The notes below the pieces were generated by a model, which worked only from the letters and a program-made list of their open reading frames with translations, was not told the DNA's origin and did no database searches. A stretch of 6,420 nucleotides of DNA. It comes from an uncultured Legionella sp. Lineage in GTDB: Bacteria; Pseudomonadota; Gammaproteobacteria; Legionellales; Legionellaceae. Below, piece by piece: positions 1-6,041 of the stretch. Both the position numbers and the translations under genes were made by a program. The DNA is taken from contig CAISKC010000533.1 of assembly GCA_903885895.1 (NCBI GenBank), forward strand, positions 1 through 6,420, written 5' to 3'. How positions within the stretch are numbered: the first letter of the stretch is position 1; each line of letters begins with the position of its first letter.

Positions 1-401
1 CAGTTATGGTTAATCAACTCTCCACTAAATCCATAATGATTAAATAATCCCTTATCTTCATAAGAATTGAACATAAAAATGAAATTATTTTTATTTAGTC
101 CCAGCAGAGAGAAAATTTTATTGATTTCAGAAACAGTCCAATCGGTATAGTGCCAACCTAATGAGACATAAAAAAAATCTGTGTCACGAAAGTAAGCAGC
201 AGACTCTTTGAGCCATTTCCAATTGTGCGTAAGATTCTCAATCATGAAAATTCTACAATTCTTACTTTCATAGTATTTTCTAAAAGGAATGTATTCACTA
301 GGCCAGACATACGATGGCTTAAAGCTATCGATGGCAGCCTGATCTAACTCTTTGCCATTATGGAGTGGCCTACTTTTACTTTTAAAGTTAAAAATACTCA
401 T
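1..401 (-). CDS. N-terminal part of a putative glycosyltransferase-associated protein (cut by left edge)
   Basis: The reading frame opens with ATG at 401-399 and stays open for 133 codons to the window edge, so the C-terminus is missing. The protein begins MSIFNFKSKSRPLHNGKELD. It is soluble-looking, with no signal peptide or membrane segment, and rich in aromatic residues: YVWPSEYIPFRKYY (about 31-44), HNWKWLK (59-65), FFYVSLGWHYTDW (76-88). The segment FIFMFNSYEDKGLFNHYGF, followed by ELINHN at the edge, resembles the place in GT-B-type glycosyltransferases where a 'name/asparagine-serine' turn precedes a helix and a beta strand, but this is a loose resemblance from memory. The start codon overlaps the stop of the upstream glycosyltransferase in an ATGA arrangement, and a purine-rich GGGAGAGG lies eight bases before it, which supports this start. 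The context suggests a role in the same glycan pathway. A catalytic activity cannot be assigned from this fragment. Confidence 0.8.
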   Translation of the reverse strand, partial: MSIFNFKSKSRPLHNGKELDQAAIDSFKPSYVWPSEYIPFRKYYESKNCRIFMIENLTHNWKWLKESAAYFRDTDFFYVSLGWHYTDWTVSEINKIFSLLGLNKNNFIFMFNSYEDKGLFNHYGFSGELINHN

Positions 402-3400
402 TCTGACTGCCTCTCCCAAACCAACTGAATCTTCTGCTCTACACTCATGGTCGCCAACATATTGGCATCTGTATACCATCCAGCTACTTCATTAACAGCT
501 TGCTCGGCAATGGTAGTGTCTGTCTTTAGGATGGGGATCTCATCTGCTACGAAGGTAATGACTCTTCCATCACCCTCATCTTTTGTTAAGTTGTTTTCTA
601 GATTGACCTGCTCAAATTTCTGCAAGCTATTTTTAGCATTCCATAAGGGGGCATACATACTAGCAATACGATTTTCGTATGTTTTAATCATGGGATGCGA
701 GATATCTTGATTGGTAGTGCGCATACTTTGATCATGGTGAATATGCTGCAATTGGTTGTAGCAAAATACTTTCTTACTCAAACCAGCTAGCAGCATTCGG
801 TCTTTTAGATTCGTATCATCTTGGCCATAGGCTCTGATCCGCTCATCATAGCCATTGACTAAGAAAAAGTCATCTACGTGATAGTAGGTTTCACCATGCA
901 AATGGCGTTCATTATGGTCTCGACCTTGATGCCAATCTCCAACCCAAAACTCCCCTGGAACTAAAGGATGGCTTTCAAAGAAATTACCTTTAATGAGTAC
1001 ATCCGAGTCACATTTAAATACGCCGCTATAACGTGACATTTGAGTTGCTAAATTTTGCGCAATAGTTCTGATAAATTTCTTCTGCCCATTCACCCTAACC
1101 ACCCGCACTCGCGGGTCATCCAACACCCCTTTAATATCGGCAACGGGCTCATCTGACGACCAATCTAACAATATCAGCTCATCAAAACGTTGAGCTAGCC
1201 AATTCTCGAGATTTTGCTCTACATTTTCATTGCGGTTCATGAGGTGCACATACATGCATACTCCACTAGCGATACGCTCCCCAATCAAATTGACTTTGCG
1301 TGCTGCCACTTCAGGAAACAGTCGATTATCTTTAGTAGGGGCGTGATCTGCAGTCGCCTCTTTGATTAATTTCAGAATATTGCCATTGTTGATATTTTTT
1401 GATTCGAATAATCGATCTTTTCTTCTCACATTATCATCAGAGGCACTTTTTAATTTACCGCTCGCATCAAGCTCTTGAATTCGTTGAGAGAAGGCCTGTG
1501 AAATTACTTCAATAGCTACAGTGATATTCAAGTCTGTGGGCTGATTACTCTTAAACTTCAACTTCAGCCCCATCGCAAAACTATCAACACCCAAACCACC
1601 GGTCAAACGGTGTTTAGTGTCACCCTTGAGTTGCTTGGGATTAGGCAAGGTCTCATATTTTCCATATTCGACAATCTTAGAGACCTCCATATCGAGCGAC
1701 ATCTCTTTACTGCCATCGATTTCAAGATAGATCGCGTGAACGCATTCGGCCTGATCAAAATAGACTATTTTTTCAGTCCACTCTGTTTGGGCTAACAACA
1801 CTAATGAAATGGGTCTGGAGATGCCATCAAATAGAGCCTCATTGTTAGCAAGATCTTGGACCTGTTGTGACTTAAATTGATCTAGCAACTCAAATTGATG
1901 CATCTTGTCTCGAGAAGCCTGTCCAAAACATACTAGGTTTAGAAATGCGTTAAATATTTCTCGGCCAGCATCTTGCATCGACTGCAGCTTCTCGGGCGAC
2001 ATACTCCTCAGTCTTTTTTCAAGGCCTGCGATATCGTTCTCGGGGTGGAAAACAATCGCATCCTCCCACGCAAGCTTCTGAGATAAATTAAGCCTGCCGA
2101 TCGAGGGCAACTGTAAGGAATCACTCAAATTAACTGGGATGGATCCCACTGCTAAAGATTCCCATAAGCGCAATGAATTTGGCCCTGCCCCTACTGGACA
2201 TAAAGAGAAAAGACTTTGGGAGAGGACATCGTTATATTGAAAGACTTCATCCTCTTCAATGGAATCTTTAAAACTAGCATCTCCAGTTACCTGAAAGTTA
2301 TAAACCAGTTTATTAAAGTGCCATAAATCTTTAATTTCAATCTTAAAGCCAGGTAAATCAGCTAATTTTTTGAGCTCTAGCCGCACATCACTCAGATAGT
2401 GCTTCATGTGGGCACCGATAAAACTAGCAAAAATGGTTTTATCTTTTGTTGGAATATATCTGAGGCCCGCTCTGCGTTGCGGATCCATATAATTGACGGC
2501 ATAGAGAGGCCATGCATGTAGAAAAATATTTTCTAATTTATCTTCATTTTTTTCTTTATGAGAAATCCATAAATTAGTGATTCCAATTCTTTCAAAAATA
2601 GGGATCGTTTTTTTCCAGAAAATATGCTGACAGACGGTGTGTACTTTTAGGGTAAATCCAAAATTAAAGACAATCTCTTTCAAGTCCTTAATACGGGACT
2701 CATAAGTACCAATGATGCTTTCTGGAAATTTTTCCTTGTCAATCAAAGTCGCCCAAGGTAAAGGCAAGTAGGTATTAATAATATTGCCTTCAATCTGAGC
2801 GCCTTGCAAAACCTGATGAACATCGTATGCATCACCTTCTGTTCTGCATGGAAATTGCCAGAACAAGACATCATCGGCATATTGCATCTCTGCTGTGAGG
2901 CTTAGCAAGCCTACATTTAAAACGGGTGGTATAAATCCAGCGGCAAATAAATAAATAGGGTTTTCTTTAATACTATTGGGGCTAATCTGGTCTTTTGAGA
3001 CTTTCTGGACCACTGGCCAATATTTATCGTAAAAATAGTAGGTGGTTAAATCGTCATAAACAATAAAACGTTCAGAGAATTCCATCACCTGACGATAGGA
3101 GTCTGGCTTAAACTGTGAACGCGCTAGCATCGTATCCGAGCCCATCGACAACTCTATTGTTTCTACGAGGATATCATTTGCTACATTGGGCACTACTGGA
3201 CTATCCACCTTATCGGCAACTGCATTAGCAAGCTTAGGCTCACTTTTCACCTCTTTAATCACTTCTTTAATCACTTCTTTAATCACTTCTTTGGCGGGCT
3301 CTTGCTGCTCTGGTTGATTGCTCTGATTTGGTAGTTCTCTCTTGAGCTCATATGAGCCTCGATCATTAATCCAGTTGTTGACTCGAATATTTACTGGGTC

Positions 3401-4114
3401 AAGCGAACTACGGGTCAAGAGATCAATATCTAATAGAGAGTCTTCTAAGACAGATTTAACGGGATGGACAAATGCGTGCAAACCCAATAACTTACTCTGC
3501 TTTGGGCTATATGAACGACCATCATCTGCTTGTAGGTGAATGGACTGCACACTAAAGCATGGGTTGCTAATGGCAAAACCATAACTGTGCATGACGTAAG
3601 CAATCTTATTGTCACAGCCTGGTTGGCCCAATTCAAAAGCGGCTTCTTGTAAAAGTGCTGGTGGAAAAGGCTCTGAGCCTCTGACTACCCCCCAGACGTC
3701 TTGGGTCCAATGGGGGTCCGGATTCAGTACAAACTCATTAGGATCATTTTTGTAATCAGGGTTGTAGCGTGAAAGTGCAATAAAACGCTTTTGCTCCAAT
3801 AGCTTCTCAGCATTAGTAGTGAAATGACTGACTGATTCGGTGAGGTAAATATCTGTATTGAGCAACAAGGACAAAGTGCCTACTGGCATTTGATTGGTTT
3901 GATTTAACCAATAACCATAAGTCATACGATCAGGGTAAAAGCGCTTCACAATCTTGGGATCATTTTGAATGAGGGGCATATCTGCCTCTTTTTCAAAATA
4001 AATAATGAGTTGTGTAATCAGTGGGTTCTCAATATTCTTTTGCAGGCACTGATCTATCTCTAGTTGGCGTAGAGGGTTGCTTACTAAATAATATTGAAGC
4101 GATACCGTAAGCAT
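398..4114 (-). CDS. Three-module glycosyltransferase: GT-A-like, exostosin (GT47-like) and C-terminal GT-A domains
   Basis: This 1238-residue cytoplasmic-type protein has no signal peptide or membrane helix. Residues 1-215 look like a GT-A-type domain, with a strand-turn start (SLQYYLVSNPLRQLE), NTDIYL (86-91, a DxD-like site), FIALSRYN (111-118), TQDVW (137-141), GCDNKIAY (166-173) and NPCFSVQSIHL (184-194). A charged linker with KEVIKEVIKEVIKEVK (275-290) follows. Residues about 335-735 form an exostosin domain; its hallmark is LFSLCPVGAGPNSLRLWES (635-653) followed by GSIPVNLSD (657-665). Residues 765-870 are beta-rich and unrecognised. Residues 945-1165 are a second GT-A domain with VHLMNRNENVEQNL, a DSD metal site (1036-1038) and FLVNGYDERIRAYGQDD (1084-1100), like the C-terminal part of galactosyltransferase-type enzymes; IHHD (1125-1128) may be a metal ligand. 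It likely transfers several sugars in building a surface glycan; donors and acceptors are unknown. The ATG at 4114 sits in a TAATG overlap with the upstream gene and has no clear ribosome binding site, suggesting coupled translation. Confidence 0.9.
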   Translation of the reverse strand: MLTVSLQYYLVSNPLRQLEIDQCLQKNIENPLITQLIIYFEKEADMPLIQNDPKIVKRFYPDRMTYGYWLNQTNQMPVGTLSLLLNTDIYLTESVSHFTTNAEKLLEQKRFIALSRYNPDYKNDPNEFVLNPDPHWTQDVWGVVRGSEPFPPALLQEAAFELGQPGCDNKIAYVMHSYGFAISNPCFSVQSIHLQADDGRSYSPKQSKLLGLHAFVHPVKSVLEDSLLDIDLLTRSSLDPVNIRVNNWINDRGSYELKRELPNQSNQPEQQEPAKEVIKEVIKEVIKEVKSEPKLANAVADKVDSPVVPNVANDILVETIELSMGSDTMLARSQFKPDSYRQVMEFSERFIVYDDLTTYYFYDKYWPVVQKVSKDQISPNSIKENPIYLFAAGFIPPVLNVGLLSLTAEMQYADDVLFWQFPCRTEGDAYDVHQVLQGAQIEGNIINTYLPLPWATLIDKEKFPESIIGTYESRIKDLKEIVFNFGFTLKVHTVCQHIFWKKTIPIFERIGITNLWISHKEKNEDKLENIFLHAWPLYAVNYMDPQRRAGLRYIPTKDKTIFASFIGAHMKHYLSDVRLELKKLADLPGFKIEIKDLWHFNKLVYNFQVTGDASFKDSIEEDEVFQYNDVLSQSLFSLCPVGAGPNSLRLWESLAVGSIPVNLSDSLQLPSIGRLNLSQKLAWEDAIVFHPENDIAGLEKRLRSMSPEKLQSMQDAGREIFNAFLNLVCFGQASRDKMHQFELLDQFKSQQVQDLANNEALFDGISRPISLVLLAQTEWTEKIVYFDQAECVHAIYLEIDGSKEMSLDMEVSKIVEYGKYETLPNPKQLKGDTKHRLTGGLGVDSFAMGLKLKFKSNQPTDLNITVAIEVISQAFSQRIQELDASGKLKSASDDNVRRKDRLFESKNINNGNILKLIKEATADHAPTKDNRLFPEVAARKVNLIGERIASGVCMYVHLMNRNENVEQNLENWLAQRFDELILLDWSSDEPVADIKGVLDDPRVRVVRVNGQKKFIRTIAQNLATQMSRYSGVFKCDSDVLIKGNFFESHPLVPGEFWVGDWHQGRDHNERHLHGETYYHVDDFFLVNGYDERIRAYGQDDTNLKDRMLLAGLSKKVFCYNQLQHIHHDQSMRTTNQDISHPMIKTYENRIASMYAPLWNAKNSLQKFEQVNLENNLTKDEGDGRVITFVADEIPILKTDTTIAEQAVNEVAGWYTDANMLATMSVEQKIQLVWERQSE
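410..417 (-). promoter_or_regulatory. Likely ribosome binding site for the gene starting at 401
   Basis: On the coding strand GGGAGAGG lies eight bases before the ATG, inside the last codons of the upstream glycosyltransferase. It supports the chosen start and lets the downstream gene be translated by both re-initiation and fresh ribosomes. The two other downstream starts in this operon (4114 and 6030) lack a comparable site. Confidence 0.5.
620..1282 (-). other. C-terminal GT-A glycosyltransferase module (residues about 945-1165)
   Basis: The module starts with the strand VCMYVHLMNRNENVEQNL, where GT2-type enzymes bind the nucleotide sugar. It carries the acidic DSD triplet (residues 1036-1038, expected to hold Mn/Mg and the nucleotide sugar) and then FLVNGYDERIRAYGQDDTNL, in which the consecutive acidic pair D1099-D1100 matches the catalytic-base region of galactosyltransferase C-terminal domains. 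All expected acidic positions are present, so the module looks active. The sugar specificity cannot be read from the motifs. Confidence 0.82.
1505..1822 (-). other. Unrecognised beta-rich spacer module (residues about 765-870)
   Basis: Between the exostosin domain and the C-terminal GT-A domain lies a stretch of alternating hydrophobic residues (ISLVLLAQTEW, IVYFDQ, AIYLEIDG, FAMGLKLKF, LNITVAIEVIS), which predicts several beta strands. It contains no glycosyltransferase motif. It could be a carbohydrate-binding or structural sandwich domain, but I do not recognise the family. Confidence 0.4.
1910..3112 (-). other. Exostosin-like (GT47-type, GT-B fold) module (residues about 335-735)
   Basis: The C-terminal half of this module has the exostosin signature: a strand (LFSLCPVG), a glycine/serine turn (AGPNSLRLWES) with a conserved glutamate at 652, and GSIPVNLSD. 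In the GT47 family this segment forms the nucleotide-sugar site of the second Rossmann domain. The N-terminal half (about 335-560) is divergent but contains strand/helix alternation such as PIYLFAAGFIPPVL and TIFASFIGAHMKHYLSDVRLEL; the latter fits the usual exostosin strand where a 'F.G.....R..L' pattern occurs. In animals this family builds heparan sulfate; in bacteria the substrates are mostly unknown. Confidence 0.8.
3252..3292 (-). repeat. 12-base tandem repeat coding for a KEVI linker
   Basis: A unit of 12 bases (tctttaatcact on the plus strand) is repeated without mismatch for about 3.4 copies. On the coding strand it encodes KEVIKEVIKEVIKEVK, a charged and probably helical spacer between the N-terminal GT-A-like module and the exostosin module. 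The unit is a multiple of three, so gain or loss of copies would change linker length without breaking the frame. Confidence 0.9.
3470..4114 (-). other. N-terminal GT-A-like module (residues about 1-215)
   Basis: The order of motifs (early strand with R/E at 16-19, NTDIYL, FIALSRYN, TQDVW, GCDNKIAY, NPCFSVQSIHL) matches, from memory, a bacterial family of putative glycosyltransferases in which an N-A/T-D-I motif replaces the classic DxD, followed by a 'SQDxW' loop and a 'GCDN' loop. Asp88, Asp139 and Asp168 are candidates for metal or sugar binding. The match rests on motif recognition alone, and the activity is unproven. Confidence 0.6.
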
Positions 4115-6030
4115 TAGTGTTTATTCTTTGTTTTAGTACTGAGTTTGTTGCTTCCAGCAGTATTACTGGACTCCACCTTAGCTGAGGTCTTTTTCGATAC
4201 CACTACCGACATTCTTTTAGATTTAGTAGGCAGTGCTTGTTCAGTGGTAGATGTATCTGACTTTGGTGACGCAGTAGGTGCTGAGGTAGGTGCTGCAGAC
4301 CTTGCTGTATTACTAGCTGGCGCTATTGAACTCTCTTTCCCAGCAACCGCACTAGGGTCTACTACTTTAGCTGCCAGTAAATCGGGTTTTAAGGCGGTAA
4401 TTTGACTTTGGTAAATCACCCCAAGATCATTTACAAAACTAGACCAGCTGGTCCACTGACGATGGATTGAGATTTTAGAGCGGATCAGTTGATTAATGGC
4501 ACTAGGCAAGATAAAAATCAGTGCCTGTATAAATCGCTGGTCTGGATCACTCAGTTTAAAAAAATTATTAATATCCATCGAGCGTTTCTCAATAGAAAAA
4601 CGCAACTCAAATTTTTGTCCAAAATCATCAACCGATTCAGGGAACCAACTGTCAAATGGCTTGATACGGCTATCAATCAACGGAAATTCTAGTTTAGGGA
4701 ATTTGGAAAACCCTGCTGGCTCAATTACTGCAGCACCAATGCGCATTTCAAATTTAGGTAACTTAAACTGGCCATAATCAACATCGTAAAACTCTAGCCA
4801 CAAATGTTCGTAATCAGGATTTTGTAATTCACGCTTTAATTTTACTTTTGAGTAACGCATTATCACGGGCAAACGTTTGATGGCCGTCACTAAACTAACA
4901 AAAGAGTTTTGCCAAAAACTATAGTCAAAATCTTCGTTATTTTGGACATTTTTGCCCTTACTCAATATCAACTGCTCTAGCACAAAACTGGCTGCAACCA
5001 TCTGAGCCCAGTGTTGCTGACTTAATCCTTTGAAATGGTCTGTTTGCGTAGCATTATTACCAATCAGACTAGGAATGAGGATGGGCTCTGCCATCTGAGT
5101 TTCAAGTTCTTTTGGGTTTTCTAGCAAACCAATGCCAGCCAAGCCATCTTGCAAGGTGGTTCTAAAGTAAAAATCGGGGACAGCTTGATGACCTCGTGAG
5201 TAGTCTGTAATTTTCCAGATAATTTGTGGAATCTCAGATACCGAATCGATTTGCATCATCTCAATGGTGCCGTAATCAACCGCTCCATCTGATTTTTCGA
5301 GTAAGCGCGAAAGCTTACCTGATAAGGATTGGTTTAAGGTACTTAACTTTTGCAGCTCAAGTGTTTTTTTACCAAGCTCATCTTTTGCCTGCGCCACTTG
5401 CAATACAAACATTTCTTGTTCTTGGGCTTGATCTGCAATCTTCTTTTTAGCGTACTCATGAAGTGCACTTATTTTTTTGTATTCCTCATAATTATCATTA
5501 TTTTCTTTGCGAATTTTTTTGAGCTCAGCCAGATTAGTATCAAATACTACTTTGAGTTCTTTCAGTTCAGCATCACGCTTGTCACGTGATTCTTGCATCT
5601 TCAGAAAAGCTTCGTAATTCGTCTTATTTTCTTTTTGTAAGGTCTTATTTTCAGCAGTGAATTTTTCAAGTGCCAGCTTATCCTTTTTGATCTGAGAATC
5701 ACGCTTATCACGCAAATCCTGCATCTTCAGAAAGGCATCGTAATTTTTTTTGTTCTCTTTTTGTAAATCTTTATTCGCAAGCTGAGATTGACTCAGTGCT
5801 TCTTTATTCTCTTGGAGCTCTTGCTTGGCTTTATCGAAAGCTGCCTCAAGCTTTTTATAAGCCTCATAATTAGTGTTATTAGTACCAGCTAACTCAGCAT
5901 GCTTCTTTTTCAGTTCATTAAATATTTTCTTGAAATCAGCTAACTCCTCGTTTAAGGAATCGATTTCTTTTTGCTGTTGGGCGACTATTTTTTGTAACTT
6001 TTCGCCTTCCTTGCCAAAAATATCCAACAT
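4114..6030 (-). CDS. Coiled-coil protein with 42-residue repeats and a duplicated C-terminal module; function unknown
   Basis: This 638-residue protein has no signal peptide or membrane helix, so it is probably cytoplasmic. Residues 1-245 are a Lys/Glu/Gln-rich coiled coil; within it four units of exactly 42 residues (49-90, 91-132, 133-174, 175-216) each carry an NY[ED] core with Tyr at 55, 97, 139 and 181. Residues about 266-518 contain two similar halves, each with D-x3-G-x4-P-x-F-x2-R (Asp276/Asp416, Gly280/Gly420, Pro285/Pro425, Arg290/Arg430) and ending in an amphipathic helix closing with QLI. The tail from 553 is rich in Ser, Ala, Thr, Pro and Lys and likely disordered. The ATG at 6030 begins 11 bases after the TolC-like gene; a stop codon lies just upstream in frame, so no longer start is possible. 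The stop shares one base with the ATG of the glycosyltransferase. A scaffold or chain-length role for the adjacent enzyme is inference; I recognise no enzymatic motif. Confidence 0.88.
   Translation of the reverse strand: MLDIFGKEGEKLQKIVAQQQKEIDSLNEELADFKKIFNELKKKHAELAGTNNTNYEAYKKLEAAFDKAKQELQENKEALSQSQLANKDLQKENKKNYDAFLKMQDLRDKRDSQIKKDKLALEKFTAENKTLQKENKTNYEAFLKMQESRDKRDAELKELKVVFDTNLAELKKIRKENNDNYEEYKKISALHEYAKKKIADQAQEQEMFVLQVAQAKDELGKKTLELQKLSTLNQSLSGKLSRLLEKSDGAVDYGTIEMMQIDSVSEIPQIIWKITDYSRGHQAVPDFYFRTTLQDGLAGIGLLENPKELETQMAEPILIPSLIGNNATQTDHFKGLSQQHWAQMVAASFVLEQLILSKGKNVQNNEDFDYSFWQNSFVSLVTAIKRLPVIMRYSKVKLKRELQNPDYEHLWLEFYDVDYGQFKLPKFEMRIGAAVIEPAGFSKFPKLEFPLIDSRIKPFDSWFPESVDDFGQKFELRFSIEKRSMDINNFFKLSDPDQRFIQALIFILPSAINQLIRSKISIHRQWTSWSSFVNDLGVIYQSQITALKPDLLAAKVVDPSAVAGKESSIAPASNTARSAAPTSAPTASPKSDTSTTEQALPTKSKRMSVVVSKKTSAKVESSNTAGSNKLSTKTKNKH
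4117..4374 (-). other. Low-complexity Ser/Ala/Thr/Pro/Lys tail (residues 553-638)
   Basis: The last 86 residues consist mostly of Ala, Ser, Thr, Pro and Lys (for example SAAPTSAPTASPKS), ending in a basic KTKNKH. This composition predicts disorder. A basic disordered tail might touch membranes, nucleic acid or an acidic glycan, but nothing in the sequence decides this. Confidence 0.75.
4477..4818 (-). other. Second copy of a C-terminal module (residues about 405-518)
   Basis: This copy contains DVDYGQFKLPKFEMR (416-430), later strands such as FELRFSIEKRSMD, and the closing helix LSDPDQRFIQALIFILPSA followed by INQLI. Its D-x3-G-x4-P-x-F-x2-R pattern matches the first copy at a constant offset of 140 residues. 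Aromatic and beta-rich composition suggests a sandwich fold; family unknown. Confidence 0.5.
4960..5235 (-). other. First copy of a C-terminal module (residues about 266-357)
   Basis: This copy contains IIWKITDYSRGHQAVPDF with YFR following (270-290) and ends with a helix LSQQHWAQMVAASFVLEQLI (336-355). The motif spacing equals that of the second copy, pointing to an old internal duplication. The loop between motif and helix is shorter than in the second copy. Confidence 0.5.
5383..5886 (-). repeat. Four tandem 126-base units encoding a 42-residue coiled-coil repeat
   Basis: The units are 5761-5886, 5635-5760, 5509-5634 and 5383-5508. The second and third are close at the DNA level: the blocks starting at 5575 and 5701 (acgctt..tcacg..tcttgcatcttcagaaa) are offset by exactly 126 bases. 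At the protein level each unit begins around (K)EN-x-x-NY-[ED]; the middle two share NY[DE]AFLKMQ, then RDKRD. The first and last units are more diverged. Because 42 equals six heptads, units can be added without disturbing coiled-coil register. Confidence 0.88.
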
Positions 6031-6041
6031 ATTAAGCGCTA

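Noticed and set aside
170..177. Run of eight T on the coding strand in the partial gene as a phase-variation tract
   Set aside because: Eight bases is short for a contingency locus, and it encodes ordinary Asp-Phe-Phe-Tyr; no other sign of switching.
447..710. Plus-strand open frame of 87 codons
   Set aside because: It is antisense to the C-terminus of the composite glycosyltransferase, which has clear conserved motifs on the minus strand. No recognisable protein features.
4145..4405. Plus-strand open frame of 86 codons with a hydrophobic start
   Set aside because: It lies opposite the Ala/Ser/Thr-rich tail of the coiled-coil gene; its Val/Leu/Ala-rich composition is what the complement of such codons gives. 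No ribosome binding site or family motif is seen.
5350..5589. Plus-strand open frame with a Phe/Ile-rich, membrane-like stretch
   Set aside because: It is antisense to Lys/Glu-rich coiled-coil codons, whose complement (TTT, TTC, CTC) always yields Phe/Leu-rich pseudo-membrane segments.
5744..5751. Run of eight A on the coding strand (codons AAA AAA AAT) as a programmed frameshift or phase-variation site
   Set aside because: The run lies in a Lys/Asn-rich repeat where such runs are expected, and no downstream stimulatory structure or meaningful alternate frame was apparent.
6031..6041. Terminator or promoter between the TolC-like and coiled-coil genes
   Set aside because: Only 11 bases separate the genes, with no hairpin plus T-run and no convincing -35/-10 pair in the preceding coding end.
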